This document shows, in pieces, positions 1 to 7,234 of a stretch of 64,000 bases of DNA (the first letter of the stretch is position 1; every line of letters begins with the position of its first letter). The notes under the pieces are model-generated. The model was not told the DNA's origin. It was given only the letters and a program-made list of their open reading frames with translations, and did no database searches. The position numbers were made by a program, and so were the translations under genes. Source of the stretch: Croceibacterium salegens (GTDB taxonomy: Bacteria > Pseudomonadota > Alphaproteobacteria > Sphingomonadales > Sphingomonadaceae); the NCBI RefSeq assembly GCF_009827435.1, contig NZ_WTYM01000052.1, positions 124,001 to 188,000 on the forward strand. Reading direction: 5' to 3'.

Positions 1-278
1 ACCAGCGCCGACTTGCCCATGCCGCGCGCGCCCCATAGCAGCATGTCGTGCGCGGCGTGACCCCTGGCGAGGCGGGCGATGTTCTCGACCGCCGCGGCCT
101 TCTGCCGGTCGATGCCCCTCAGCAGGGCGAGCGGCGGGGCATCGATCGCCGCGACCGGCTTGCCGGCCGTGCCGGTCCAGACATAGGCCGGGGCCGAGGT
201 CCAGTCGGTCGTCTCGCGCGACTTTGCCTCGCCCAGTTCGGCGAGCAGGCGGCGTAGCAGGTCGGCTAGGTCGGTCAT
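1..278 (-). CDS. DUF815-family P-loop ATPase, N-terminal part (runs off left edge)
   Basis: Read on the minus strand, an open frame starts MTDLADLLRRLLAELGEA and is still open at base 1. About 75-90 residues in, it has GARGMGKSAL, a Walker A P-loop, after a segment reading HAAHDMLLWG. This arrangement, a short helical N-terminus and then LLWGxRGxGKS, is typical of the DUF815 ATP-binding family, AAA-like proteins of unknown substrate common in alphaproteobacteria. Only about 92 residues are inside the window, so Walker B and the rest cannot be checked. A second in-frame ATG lies 18 bases upstream at 296; neither start has a strong ribosome-binding site. It is transcribed away from the arylsulfotransferase-like gene, leaving about 100 bases between them for two promoters. 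Confidence 0.75.
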   Translation of the reverse strand, partial: MTDLADLLRRLLAELGEAKSRETTDWTSAPAYVWTGTAGKPVAAIDAPPLALLRGIDRQKAAAVENIARLARGHAAHDMLLWGARGMGKSAL

Positions 279-381
279 GCCGGCTGGTTCGGCCATCCGC
301 GGCCCCGCGGTCAAGCGGCGATTGGTCTTGCCGCGTGGAGCGTATTGCCTAGACTTGCCGGTGGGAGAGGGGATTGAGACG

Positions 382-1755
382 ATGAGCATCGCTTTGACCC
401 GGCGTGGATTCGCCGGAGGGCTCGTGGGCATGGCCGGACTTGCGGCGGCGCCCGGCTGGGCCGCGCCGACCGTTTTTCCGACCGGCACCACGATCTTCGA
501 CCCGGCCAAGACGTGGAGCGGGTTCACCGTGCTCTCGCTGCTCGACACCCGCGCGGTGGTAGTGCTCGACATGAACGGGCGGACGGTCAAGCGCTGGGAC
601 GATTTCGACGTTTTCTCGGGCGGACCGGCGCGGGTCCTTCCGGGCGGTATCGTCGTTGCCCCGCAAGGGGCGGTGCAGGGCCATCTCGAAGCGAACGCGC
701 TCGTCGCGCGCGACTTCGACGGCAAGGAACTGTGGCGGCGCGACGATACGACGACGATCGAGCGCGACGGCAAGGCCGTTCCGAGCGCACGCCAGCACCA
801 CGACTGGCAGCTCGATTCCTTTCCCGCCGGCTACTATTCGCCGGGCGTTGCGCCTTCGCTCGAGGGGTCGCGGAAGCTGCTGCTGACGCACGAAAGCGCC
901 AAGAATCCGGCGATTGCCGATGTCATTCTCGACGACGACCGGCTCATCGTGCTCGGGCCGGACGGCAAGCTCGAATGGGAGTGGCAGGCGAGCAAGCACA
1001 TTGACGCCCTCGGTTTCGGTGCGCCCGCCCGCGCCGCGATTCGCCGCCTGGCCGCGCGCGACAACTTCGACTGGTTCCACATCAACGCGGCGACATGGCT
1101 CGGGCCGAACAAGTGGTTCGATACGGGCGACGACCGGTTCGATCCGGGCAACGTCATCATCTCCAGCCGCGCCACCAGCATCATCGCCATCGTCAGGCCC
1201 AGCGGGGAGATCGCCTGGCAGATCGGGCCGGATTTCGGCGCCTCGCCCGAGCTCATGAAGATCGGGCAGATCATCGGCCAGCATCACGCGCACCTGATTC
1301 CCAAGGGGCTGCCCGGCGCGGGCAACCTGCTGGTGTTCGATAACGGCGGTTACAGCGGATACGGCGACGTGAGCGGCACTTCGGCGCGCGGGGATTCGAT
1401 CTACCAGCGCGCCGGTTCGCGGGTGCTCGAGATCGATCCGGTCAGCCTCGAGCTGGTCTGGTCGTACAGCGCGCCGAACTTCTACAGCTTCAACATCAGC
1501 GGCGCGCAGCGCCTGCCCAACGGCAACACGCTGATAACCGAGGGTGCGCCGGGGCGGATCTTCGAGGTCACCGCCGAGAAGGACATCGTGTGGGAATTCA
1601 TGAACCCGCCGGGCGAGGGGCCGCGTCATTCGAACACGGTCTATCGCGCCTACCGCATTCCCTACGGCTGGATGCCGCAAGTCGCGCCGCCGGCCGAAGT
1701 GCCGATCGTCGCGCCCGAAGGCGGGACCTTCCACGTGCCGGGAACGCCGGGCTAG
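382..1755 (+). CDS. Arylsulfotransferase (ASST)-like protein, secreted, probable Tat substrate
   Basis: 457 residues from an ATG preceded by GGAGAGGGG about ten bases upstream; the frame is open further upstream, but that sequence does not look like protein. The N-terminus has TRRGFAGGLVG followed by a hydrophobic stretch and AAPGWAA, which fits a twin-arginine signal peptide. The mature part is a beta-propeller-like repeat protein with His-rich segments (HHDWQLDSF near residue 138, FDWFHINAATW near 230, GQHHAHLIP near 298), as in the Arylsulfotrans families. Known ASST enzymes move sulfuryl groups between phenols in the periplasm using a catalytic His; which His would act here I cannot tell. 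It stands alone, with no sulfatase nearby. The family call is fairly sure; the activity and substrate are inference. Confidence 0.75.
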   Translation: MSIALTRRGFAGGLVGMAGLAAAPGWAAPTVFPTGTTIFDPAKTWSGFTVLSLLDTRAVVVLDMNGRTVKRWDDFDVFSGGPARVLPGGIVVAPQGAVQGHLEANALVARDFDGKELWRRDDTTTIERDGKAVPSARQHHDWQLDSFPAGYYSPGVAPSLEGSRKLLLTHESAKNPAIADVILDDDRLIVLGPDGKLEWEWQASKHIDALGFGAPARAAIRRLAARDNFDWFHINAATWLGPNKWFDTGDDRFDPGNVIISSRATSIIAIVRPSGEIAWQIGPDFGASPELMKIGQIIGQHHAHLIPKGLPGAGNLLVFDNGGYSGYGDVSGTSARGDSIYQRAGSRVLEIDPVSLELVWSYSAPNFYSFNISGAQRLPNGNTLITEGAPGRIFEVTAEKDIVWEFMNPPGEGPRHSNTVYRAYRIPYGWMPQVAPPAEVPIVAPEGGTFHVPGTPG

Positions 1756-1787
1756 CGCGGCCCGCCCGCGCGTTGTAGCGCCGCGCG

Positions 1788-2723
1788 GTGAACGAAACGC
1801 CCGAAATCCTTGCCCCCGACGCCGCCGGGATCGCCCGTGCCGGAGAGATCCTGCGCGGCGGCGGGCTCGTCGCGGTGCCGACCGAAACGGTCTACGGCCT
1901 CGCCGCGCGGGCCGACCAGGCGGACGCCGTGGCGGCGATCTACCGCGCCAAGGGGCGGCCCGACTTCAACCCGCTGATCGTTCACGTCGCCTCGCTCGAC
2001 ATGGCGCGCCGCCTTGCGGAGCTCGACGAGCGCGCCGAATTGCTCGCCGCGCGCTACTGGCCGGGGCCTCTCACTCTCGTCCTTCCTATGAGCAATGATA
2101 GCAAACTTACCCCGGCGGTGACGGCTGGACTGCCGACCGTAGCCCTGCGCATGCCGGACCACCCGGCGACGCGCCGCCTGCTCGCCGCAACCGGCCTGCC
2201 GCTCGCCGCCCCGTCTGCCAACCGAAGCGGTGGGGTCAGTCCGACCCACCCGCAGCACGTCGTTGCCTCGCTCGGCCCCGCCGTGGCGGCAGTCATCGAC
2301 GGCGGGGACTGCCCGCGCGGGCTCGAATCGACGATAGTCGCGCTGCGCGACAATGGCTGGCAACTTCTCCGCCCCGGACCGGTCGGCGAGGACGAACTGA
2401 CTGGCCTGCTCGGCGCTCCGCTGCCCCTGCAAAGCGCGGCGATCGAAGCGCCGGGCCAGCTGGCGCAGCACTATTCGCCGGGCAAGCCGGTGCGGCTTGG
2501 GGCACGGGCGGCGTATGGCGACGAGTTCCTGATCGGTTTCGGAGCGGTCGAGGGCGACTGCAATCTCTCGGCAAGCGGCGACCTCGCCGAAGCGGCGGCG
2601 CATCTTTATCGTTGCCTGCACGAAGGCGCGGCGTCACCGAAGCTGCGAATTGCCGTGGCGGAGATTCCCGAGAAGGGGATGGGCGTGGCGATCAACGACC
2701 GCCTGCGTCGCGCCGCCGCCTAG
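1788..2723 (+). CDS. tsaC: L-threonylcarbamoyladenylate synthase (Sua5/YwlC/TsaC family)
   Basis: 311 residues, GTG start. The protein makes threonylcarbamoyl-AMP from threonine, bicarbonate and ATP, the first step of the t6A modification at position 37 of ANN-decoding tRNAs. The YrdC-like domain covers roughly residues 15-200, with VPTETVYGLAA, the KGRPDFNPLIVHV signature, the PGPLTLVLP segment and SANRSGG. The roughly 100 residues after it, which include PGQLAQHYSPGKPV, match the C-terminal domain of the longer Sua5 form rather than the short TsaC form. Its stop overlaps by four bases the stop of the convergent lipoprotein gene. Confidence 0.93.
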   Translation: MNETPEILAPDAAGIARAGEILRGGGLVAVPTETVYGLAARADQADAVAAIYRAKGRPDFNPLIVHVASLDMARRLAELDERAELLAARYWPGPLTLVLPMSNDSKLTPAVTAGLPTVALRMPDHPATRRLLAATGLPLAAPSANRSGGVSPTHPQHVVASLGPAVAAVIDGGDCPRGLESTIVALRDNGWQLLRPGPVGEDELTGLLGAPLPLQSAAIEAPGQLAQHYSPGKPVRLGARAAYGDEFLIGFGAVEGDCNLSASGDLAEAAAHLYRCLHEGAASPKLRIAVAEIPEKGMGVAINDRLRRAAA

Positions 2724-3064
2724 CGGCGCTCGACCGGGACGCTCGGCGAAAGGGTCTCGATGTCGCGGCGCGTCTCGACCGCTTCGCGGCAGGCCCGGTC
2801 GTCGCCCCTGAGGCACCGTTCCTCCTGCTTGCGCAGCTGGGTATCGAGTTTGCCCAGTTCTTCCTCGCGTCGGCGAATTTCGCGCCCGCGCTTCTCGTCG
2901 GCTTCGGACTGGCTGGTCGTCGCCAGGTCAACCGCGCGGCTGGTCGCCTTGACCGGCACCGTCGCGACATCGACGACGGTCTTGGCGAGGCAGCCGCCGA
3001 GCAGCAGCGGGGCGAGGGCGGCCAATGCGGCGTAGCGCAGGCCCCTTGAGGCGGGCGAGGTCAT
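2720..3064 (-). CDS. Small predicted lipoprotein with charged coiled-coil tail
   Basis: 114 residues. A hydrophobic N-terminus ending LAPLLLGGC is a clear lipobox, so Cys25 should be lipidated. Next comes AKTVVDVATVPVKATSRAVD, a segment I associate with sphingomonad outer-membrane lipoproteins, and then a highly charged helix (residues 52-85, rich in E, R and K) that could form a coiled coil. Two further cysteines, in ERCLRGDDRACRE, are spaced to form a disulfide. No enzymatic motif is visible. It is convergent with tsaC and overlaps it by four bases. The function is unknown; a small structural envelope protein is the simplest reading. Confidence 0.72.
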   Translation of the reverse strand: MTSPASRGLRYAALAALAPLLLGGCLAKTVVDVATVPVKATSRAVDLATTSQSEADEKRGREIRRREEELGKLDTQLRKQEERCLRGDDRACREAVETRRDIETLSPSVPVERR

Positions 3065-3117
3065 GTCGCCCGCCTAGGTGAACGAGAATTGCCCGCGTGT
3101 GAATGGCGCGCGAGGCG

Positions 3118-3840
3118 TTATGCGGAGCAAGTTGCCTTGCCCGACCCCATCTTCGAGACCGAGCAGCGGCTCGTGCCGTCGATGTCGACATTGCCCGAGC
3201 CGACGATCGAGATGTCGGCCGAACCGTTGACGGTCAATGACGTGTCGCCGGAGCCAGCCACGGAAACCGAGGCGGTCTCGCTGCGCAGGCCGCGTGCCCT
3301 GAGCTTGCCCGATCCTGCAACCGAAACGCTTGAGGTACGGGCGCTGCCGCTGACCTCGAGATCGCCCGACCCGGCGAGCGAGAGTTCGACCTGGTCTACC
3401 GACATGCGCCCGATAGACATCTTGCCCGACCCGGCCAGGGTGGCCGAGAACGAGCCTTGCTCGACGCGGTCGACGGCCATGTCGCCCGATCCGGCCAGCG
3501 TCGCGGCAGCGATACGCGGCACTGTTATGCGATAGGTCGCGGGCGGCAGGTTCCGCATCGACCCGTCGTGGCGGTACTTTTCCTTGGGCTCGATCTTGAG
3601 CTCGCCATCCTCGACCACGACTTCATAATGCTCGAGCGTCCGCGCCGGACCGCTGGCGCGAACTGACGGCACTGCGCCGACGGTGATGATGAAATGGTTC
3701 GCGCCCACGCCGGCCACCTTGTCGAAAGACCCGACCGAATAGATTTGCTCTGTCACCAGATCGGACGACTGGGCCGCGGCCACGCCGGCGAAGGCCGCGG
3801 CAGCGGCGAGCGCGCCGGCAAACATCGAATATGCACGCAT
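3118..3840 (-). CDS. GIN-domain (DUF2807) secreted protein 1
   Basis: 240 residues from the ATG of MRAYSMFAGAL, preceded by GGAAGAG; the frame extends upstream, but those residues are not protein-like. A Sec signal peptide ends near AGVAAAQ (about residue 24). The body is a GIN-domain head followed by repeated AGSGD/AGSGK turns, as expected of a right-handed beta-helix in the DUF2807 family (putative auto-transporter adhesin, head GIN). The C-terminus carries a Cys pair in RCSVSKMGSGKATCSA that recurs in the two neighbouring paralogues. It is the last of three same-strand GIN genes, 115 bases after the second. The family function is unestablished; an exported surface or periplasmic structural role is inference. 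Confidence 0.83.
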   Translation of the reverse strand: MRAYSMFAGALAAAAAFAGVAAAQSSDLVTEQIYSVGSFDKVAGVGANHFIITVGAVPSVRASGPARTLEHYEVVVEDGELKIEPKEKYRHDGSMRNLPPATYRITVPRIAAATLAGSGDMAVDRVEQGSFSATLAGSGKMSIGRMSVDQVELSLAGSGDLEVSGSARTSSVSVAGSGKLRARGLRSETASVSVAGSGDTSLTVNGSADISIVGSGNVDIDGTSRCSVSKMGSGKATCSA

Positions 3841-3955
3841 GTCTCTTCCCTTCGGGCAATTTCCTTCTGTCGAGAACATATTGCGGCCACATGTGTAATC
3901 AACAGGCTGGCTATGCCGTTCGCCGAGGCCGGTCGGGCGTTGGCAGAGCAATCGT

Positions 3956-4786
3956 CTAGCGGTCGGACCGGTCTTCGATATCCTTGCCGTTGCAGATCAC
4001 GTCCCCGCTGCCCATTCGCGAGACGGTGCATTTGTCGGTTCCGTCGATCTCGACATCGCCGCTGCCCATGATCGATATGTTCGCCTGGTTGGCAACGAAC
4101 AGTCCGACATCGCCGGATCCGGCAACGGTGATGGAGGCATCGTCGCTCTTGAGGTCGCCGGCATCGACTTCACCGGCACCGCCGATATTTATGTTCGTAG
4201 AACGTGCGACGCCCTTGGCCGCAATCTTGCCCGAACCGCCGATATTCAGGCTCGCCTCGTCGACCTGCATTGCGTCGATCTGCAGCGCGCCCGAACCGGC
4301 GACCATGCCGGAAAACTTGGCGCCCTCGACTTTGTCGACGGTCATGTCGCCCGACCCGGTCAGCACAACACTGCTGAGTTGCGGCAAGGTCACGTAGAAG
4401 GTCGCATCTCTCAGCCGACCGACATTGAAGCCGAAGCTCCCCTGCGGCTTGATCGTCAACGTCCCGTTGCTCGAGACGACTTCCAGCCTGGAAAGCGCAC
4501 CGGCTGGGCCTTCGGAGCGAACGGAAAACGCCTTGCCGTAGGTGACCACGATGTTCTGCGGACCGATGCTGGCGATATTGTCGAAGGCCGGGACTTCGTA
4601 GACCCGGTCGGCTTCGCTGCCGATCGCCTCGGCCGGCGCACTAGCGACAGTCGGCGCCCTTTCCTCATGCATGCCTTCGAGGACGGCGGCCGCGCCGACC
4701 GAGGCAAGCAGTCCCGCGCCGACTGCGAGCGCTATTTCGCGCTTGCGCAGCTTCGGCTTGCCCGGCGGAAGCCCGAGCCGGCTCAC
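3956..4786 (-). CDS. GIN-domain (DUF2807) membrane-anchored protein 2
   Basis: 276 residues from GTG (VSRLGLPPGKPKLRKREIAL); a TTG 33 bases upstream is possible, but the GTG has GGAT at a plausible distance. A basic N-terminus and one hydrophobic helix (about residues 19-40, IALAVGAGLLASVGAAAVLEG) suggest a type II anchor or an uncleaved signal. After a short linker the domain begins at DRVYEVPAFDNIASIGPQNI, closely parallel to paralogue 1 (EQIYSVGSFDKVAGVGANHF). The GSGD-type turns repeat through the rest, and the terminal Cys pair is KCTVSRMGSGDVICNG. It sits between the other two GIN genes. The different membrane attachment of the three paralogues is notable. Confidence 0.82.
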   Translation of the reverse strand: MSRLGLPPGKPKLRKREIALAVGAGLLASVGAAAVLEGMHEERAPTVASAPAEAIGSEADRVYEVPAFDNIASIGPQNIVVTYGKAFSVRSEGPAGALSRLEVVSSNGTLTIKPQGSFGFNVGRLRDATFYVTLPQLSSVVLTGSGDMTVDKVEGAKFSGMVAGSGALQIDAMQVDEASLNIGGSGKIAAKGVARSTNINIGGAGEVDAGDLKSDDASITVAGSGDVGLFVANQANISIMGSGDVEIDGTDKCTVSRMGSGDVICNGKDIEDRSDR

Positions 4787-4880
4787 TTCGAAAAATCCAT
4801 AACGGCTCCGCCCCCGCAATCGTCATCGTGGCCGTCGTTAACGCGCCTCTGCGGCAATCGGCAAGGGGGGAAGAACCGGA

Positions 4881-5633
4881 TCAGTCGTCGACCGTTTCGA
4901 CGTTGCGTTCGCAGACCAGGCTGCCGGAGCCGACCGAGTGGACCTTGCAACGCGCGTCGCCGCGCACGGTCACACTTCCCGAACCGAGGATCTCGGCGTT
5001 GACCTCGCCATCGGAAGAGAACGTCGTGCTGCCCGAACCAGCAATGGTCACTTCGGCCTCGTCGGCCTTCAGCCCAGCAAGGTCGGCGCTGCCGCTGCCA
5101 AGGACGTCGAGCTCGAGCGACTTGGTTTTGCCGGCGGCTTTCATCGAACCGGAACCGGCGACGGTGACCGAGAGCTTGTCGGCCGAGATGCCGGCGATTT
5201 CGAGCGTGCCCGAACCCATGACGTTGCCCTCGGCATCGCCGGTCAGTTCGGCCGCCTTGATCACGCCCGATCCGCCGATGGTCAGGCGGCGCGGGCTGGG
5301 CATGGTAATGATAACCGTCGCGGTGCCTTCGCTATCGCCTTTGGTGCGTGTAACGGCGAGCGAATTGTCGCTCCGCACGAAGCTCAGGCGATCCTTGATC
5401 GCCTCGTCGCCCTCGACTTCGATGCTCAGTGTCTCGCCGGTCCGGATGTCGAGAGTGTCGGGTCCGAGCAGGACGATGTCGGTCGGTGCATCGCCCGAGA
5501 GATCGAGGTCGGCCAGCGGCACGCCCTTCTCGCCGTTGAAGGTGAAGTTGCCATCGTCGCACGCCGCGAGGCCGCCGGCGACCGCGATGGCGATAACCGG
5601 CCCGATTGCCTTGAGCACTTTCTTGAAGCCCAT
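4881..5633 (-). CDS. GIN-domain (DUF2807) lipoprotein 3
   Basis: 250 residues from the ATG of MGFKKVLKAIG, preceded by AGGAGA. The N-terminus ends VAGGLAAC, a lipobox with Cys at about 24, so this paralogue is probably lipidated. The rest is a DUF2807/GIN beta-helix with GSG turns (IGGSGVIK, VAGSGSMK, LGSGSADL, IAGSGSTT, LGSGSVTV) and the same C-terminal Cys pair (RCKVHSVGSGSLVCER). It is the most upstream and probably the first-transcribed gene of the set, 94 bases before paralogue 2. It is more diverged from 1 and 2 than they are from each other. An outer-membrane or periplasmic structural or adhesive role is inferred. Confidence 0.83.
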   Translation of the reverse strand: MGFKKVLKAIGPVIAIAVAGGLAACDDGNFTFNGEKGVPLADLDLSGDAPTDIVLLGPDTLDIRTGETLSIEVEGDEAIKDRLSFVRSDNSLAVTRTKGDSEGTATVIITMPSPRRLTIGGSGVIKAAELTGDAEGNVMGSGTLEIAGISADKLSVTVAGSGSMKAAGKTKSLELDVLGSGSADLAGLKADEAEVTIAGSGSTTFSSDGEVNAEILGSGSVTVRGDARCKVHSVGSGSLVCERNVETVDD

Positions 5634-5736
5634 CGCTCGGGTCTCCTGTTCTTGTGTATTAAGGCAATAATACACACTGCGAGGAGCGCCTGCAATGCCG
5701 TCCGTCGAGCCGCGACGGCCGCTCGGCGAACATGCG

Positions 5737-5768
5737 GAAGGGCCGCCCGGTCGCCCGGACGGCCCTTC
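5737..5768 (-). terminator. Hairpin after carD, probable terminator
   Basis: GAAGGGCCG and CGGCCCTTC pair across a GC-rich loop, giving a strong stem just after the carD stop codon on the minus strand. There is no clear run of T, so termination is inferred from stem strength and position only. Confidence 0.45.
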
Positions 5769-5803
5769 ACTTGCGCATTTTTCCGGCCCTTGCGGGCAGG
5801 CGG

Positions 5804-6337
5804 TCAGGCGTCTTCGGTGTTCTCGTAGTACTGCGGCGCATACTTGCGCAGCACGTCGAGAATCTTGCCGAGCGCGGTCGGCTCGTCGGTCTTCTCCATC
5901 GCCGCGAGCTCGCGGGCAAGGCGGCTGGAGGCCGCTTCGAAGATCTGCCGTTCGGAGTAGGACTGTTCCGGCTGGTCCTCGGGACGGAACAGGTCGCGGG
6001 TCACCTCGGCGATCGAAACGAGGTCACCCGAGTTGATCTTGGCTTCGTACTCCTGGGCGCGGCGCGACCACATGGTGCGCTTGACCTTGGGCTTGCCCTT
6101 GAGCGTCTCCATCGCTTCCTTGAGGGTCTTGTCGCTCGACAGCTTGCGCATGCCGATCGCTTCGACCTTGTTGACGGGAACGCGCAGGGTCATGCGCTCT
6201 TTCTCGAAACGCAGCACGTAAAGCTCGAGCTGCATGCCGGCGATTTCCTCGCTCTGGAGCTCGATCACACGGCCAACGCCGTGCTTGGGGTACACAACAT
6301 AATCGCCGACATCGAAGGCGGGCGCATTCGCAGCCAT
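5804..6337 (-). CDS. carD: CarD-family RNA polymerase-interacting regulator
   Basis: 177 residues, ATG preceded by AAAGGAAT. The N-terminal CarD/TRCF RNA-polymerase-interacting domain spans roughly residues 8-65 (FDVGDYVVYPKHGVGRVIEL, then LELYVLRFEKERMTLRVPV). The helical C-terminal DNA-binding half contains KRTMWSRRAQEYEAKI. CarD proteins bind the RNA polymerase beta subunit and stabilise the open complex, strongly at rRNA promoters; in alphaproteobacteria they are usually essential. It lies about 250 bases downstream of fdxA on the same strand, a frequent alphaproteobacterial arrangement. I see no separate regulatory feature in that 250-base gap beyond room for its own promoter. Confidence 0.95.
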   Translation of the reverse strand: MAANAPAFDVGDYVVYPKHGVGRVIELQSEEIAGMQLELYVLRFEKERMTLRVPVNKVEAIGMRKLSSDKTLKEAMETLKGKPKVKRTMWSRRAQEYEAKINSGDLVSIAEVTRDLFRPEDQPEQSYSERQIFEAASSRLARELAAMEKTDEPTALGKILDVLRKYAPQYYENTEDA

Positions 6338-6587
6338 TTTTATTCCTTTCGTCGCGCAGTGGGCCCGGATAGTTACGTCAACGAAACCCGGCCGAACCGC
6401 CGAGGGGGGCGACCCGTGCAGCTATTCGTTGACGTTGGGGGTGGGCTCCTGCTTGTCCTTATCGGCTGCCGCCTGTGGAAAAGCGCGGCAGTTGGGCAAT
6501 TATGTAGCAGATTCGCAACAAAATTGCCAGCCCCTGCGAGAGGGGCCGGTCAGGGTGCCTCATTTTGCGGCAGATGGCCGCTGTGGA

Positions 6588-6926
6588 TCAATCGCCTTCG
6601 CCGGGTTCGGGCGTGAAATACTTGTCAAACTTGCCTTCTTCGCCCTTGTGCTCGTCGGCGTCCTCGGGCGGATCCTTCTTCTCGGTGATGTTCGGCCACT
6701 CGGCGGAATACTTCGTGTTGAGCTCGAGCCACTTCTCGAGACCGCCCTCGGTGTCGGGCAGGATCGCTTCGGCCGGGCACTCCGGTTCGCACACGCCGCA
6801 GTCGATGCACTCGCTGGGATTGATCACCAGCATGGTCTCGCCTTCGTAGAAGCAGTCGACCGGGCAAACCTCGACGCAGTCGGTGTACTTGCACTTGATG
6901 CAGGCGTCAGTGACGACATAAGTCAT
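6588..6926 (-). CDS. fdxA: Ferredoxin FdxA, 7Fe type
   Basis: 112 residues. The N-terminus [17 protein letters not shown] starts a classic 7-iron ferredoxin. Cysteines of [18 protein letters not shown] and [12 protein letters not shown] can hold one [3Fe-4S] and one [4Fe-4S] cluster. The acidic C-terminal extension (about residues 60-112) matches the longer FdxA form of proteobacteria. It is a cytoplasmic one-electron carrier; its partner is not visible here. Its ATG overlaps the TGA of the upstream S4-domain gene (ATGA), so it is probably translated in the same operon as the helicase and S4 genes. Confidence 0.95.
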   Translation of the reverse strand: MTYVVTDACIKCKYTDCVEVCPVDCFYEGETMLVINPSECIDCGVCEPECPAEAILPDTEGGLEKWLELNTKYSAEWPNITEKKDPPEDADEHKGEEGKFDKYFTPEPGEGD

Positions 6927-7234
6927 GGCAGCGCTGGTCCTTCTTCTTGCGCGTCTTGCTCGCCCGCTATGGCACTTGCGCCGACTCCGTCAAGCTCGCG
7001 GTAGCACTCGCGCGCTTCCGCCGCCGGTCCACGGCGCTCGGGCAGCGCGACGATCTCGATGGGCAATACCTTCGAGCGCAGCGGAAGGGTGAGCACATCG
7101 CCGACTCCGACCGGCTGGTCCTGGCGGATGACGCGCGTACCGTTGCGGCGGATATGGCCTTCGGCGATCCAACGCTGCGCCAGCCCGCGCGACCGGGCGA
7201 AGCGCAGGCAGTAGAGCAGCTTGTCGAGGCGCAC
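6923..7234 (-). CDS. S4-domain RNA-binding protein (HslR-like)
   Basis: 103 residues, GTG start immediately after the helicase stop codon. The S4 RNA-binding fold occupies residues 1-65 ([20 protein letters not shown], then [21 protein letters not shown]), with a short variable tail. Relatives include Hsp15/HslR, which binds stalled 50S subunits carrying nascent chains. Packing between an RNA helicase gene (no gap) and fdxA (4-base overlap) points to one transcript and a role in RNA or ribosome handling, an inference from family and context. The exact RNA target cannot be read from sequence. Confidence 0.88.
   Translation of the reverse strand: MRLDKLLYCLRFARSRGLAQRWIAEGHIRRNGTRVIRQDQPVGVGDVLTLPLRSKVLPIEIVALPERRGPAAEARECYRELDGVGASAIAGEQDAQEEGPALP

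Noticed and set aside
349-1734. A 461-codon minus-strand frame opposite the arylsulfotransferase-like gene
   Set aside because: Composition is that of an antisense shadow; the plus strand has a Tat signal and family motifs.
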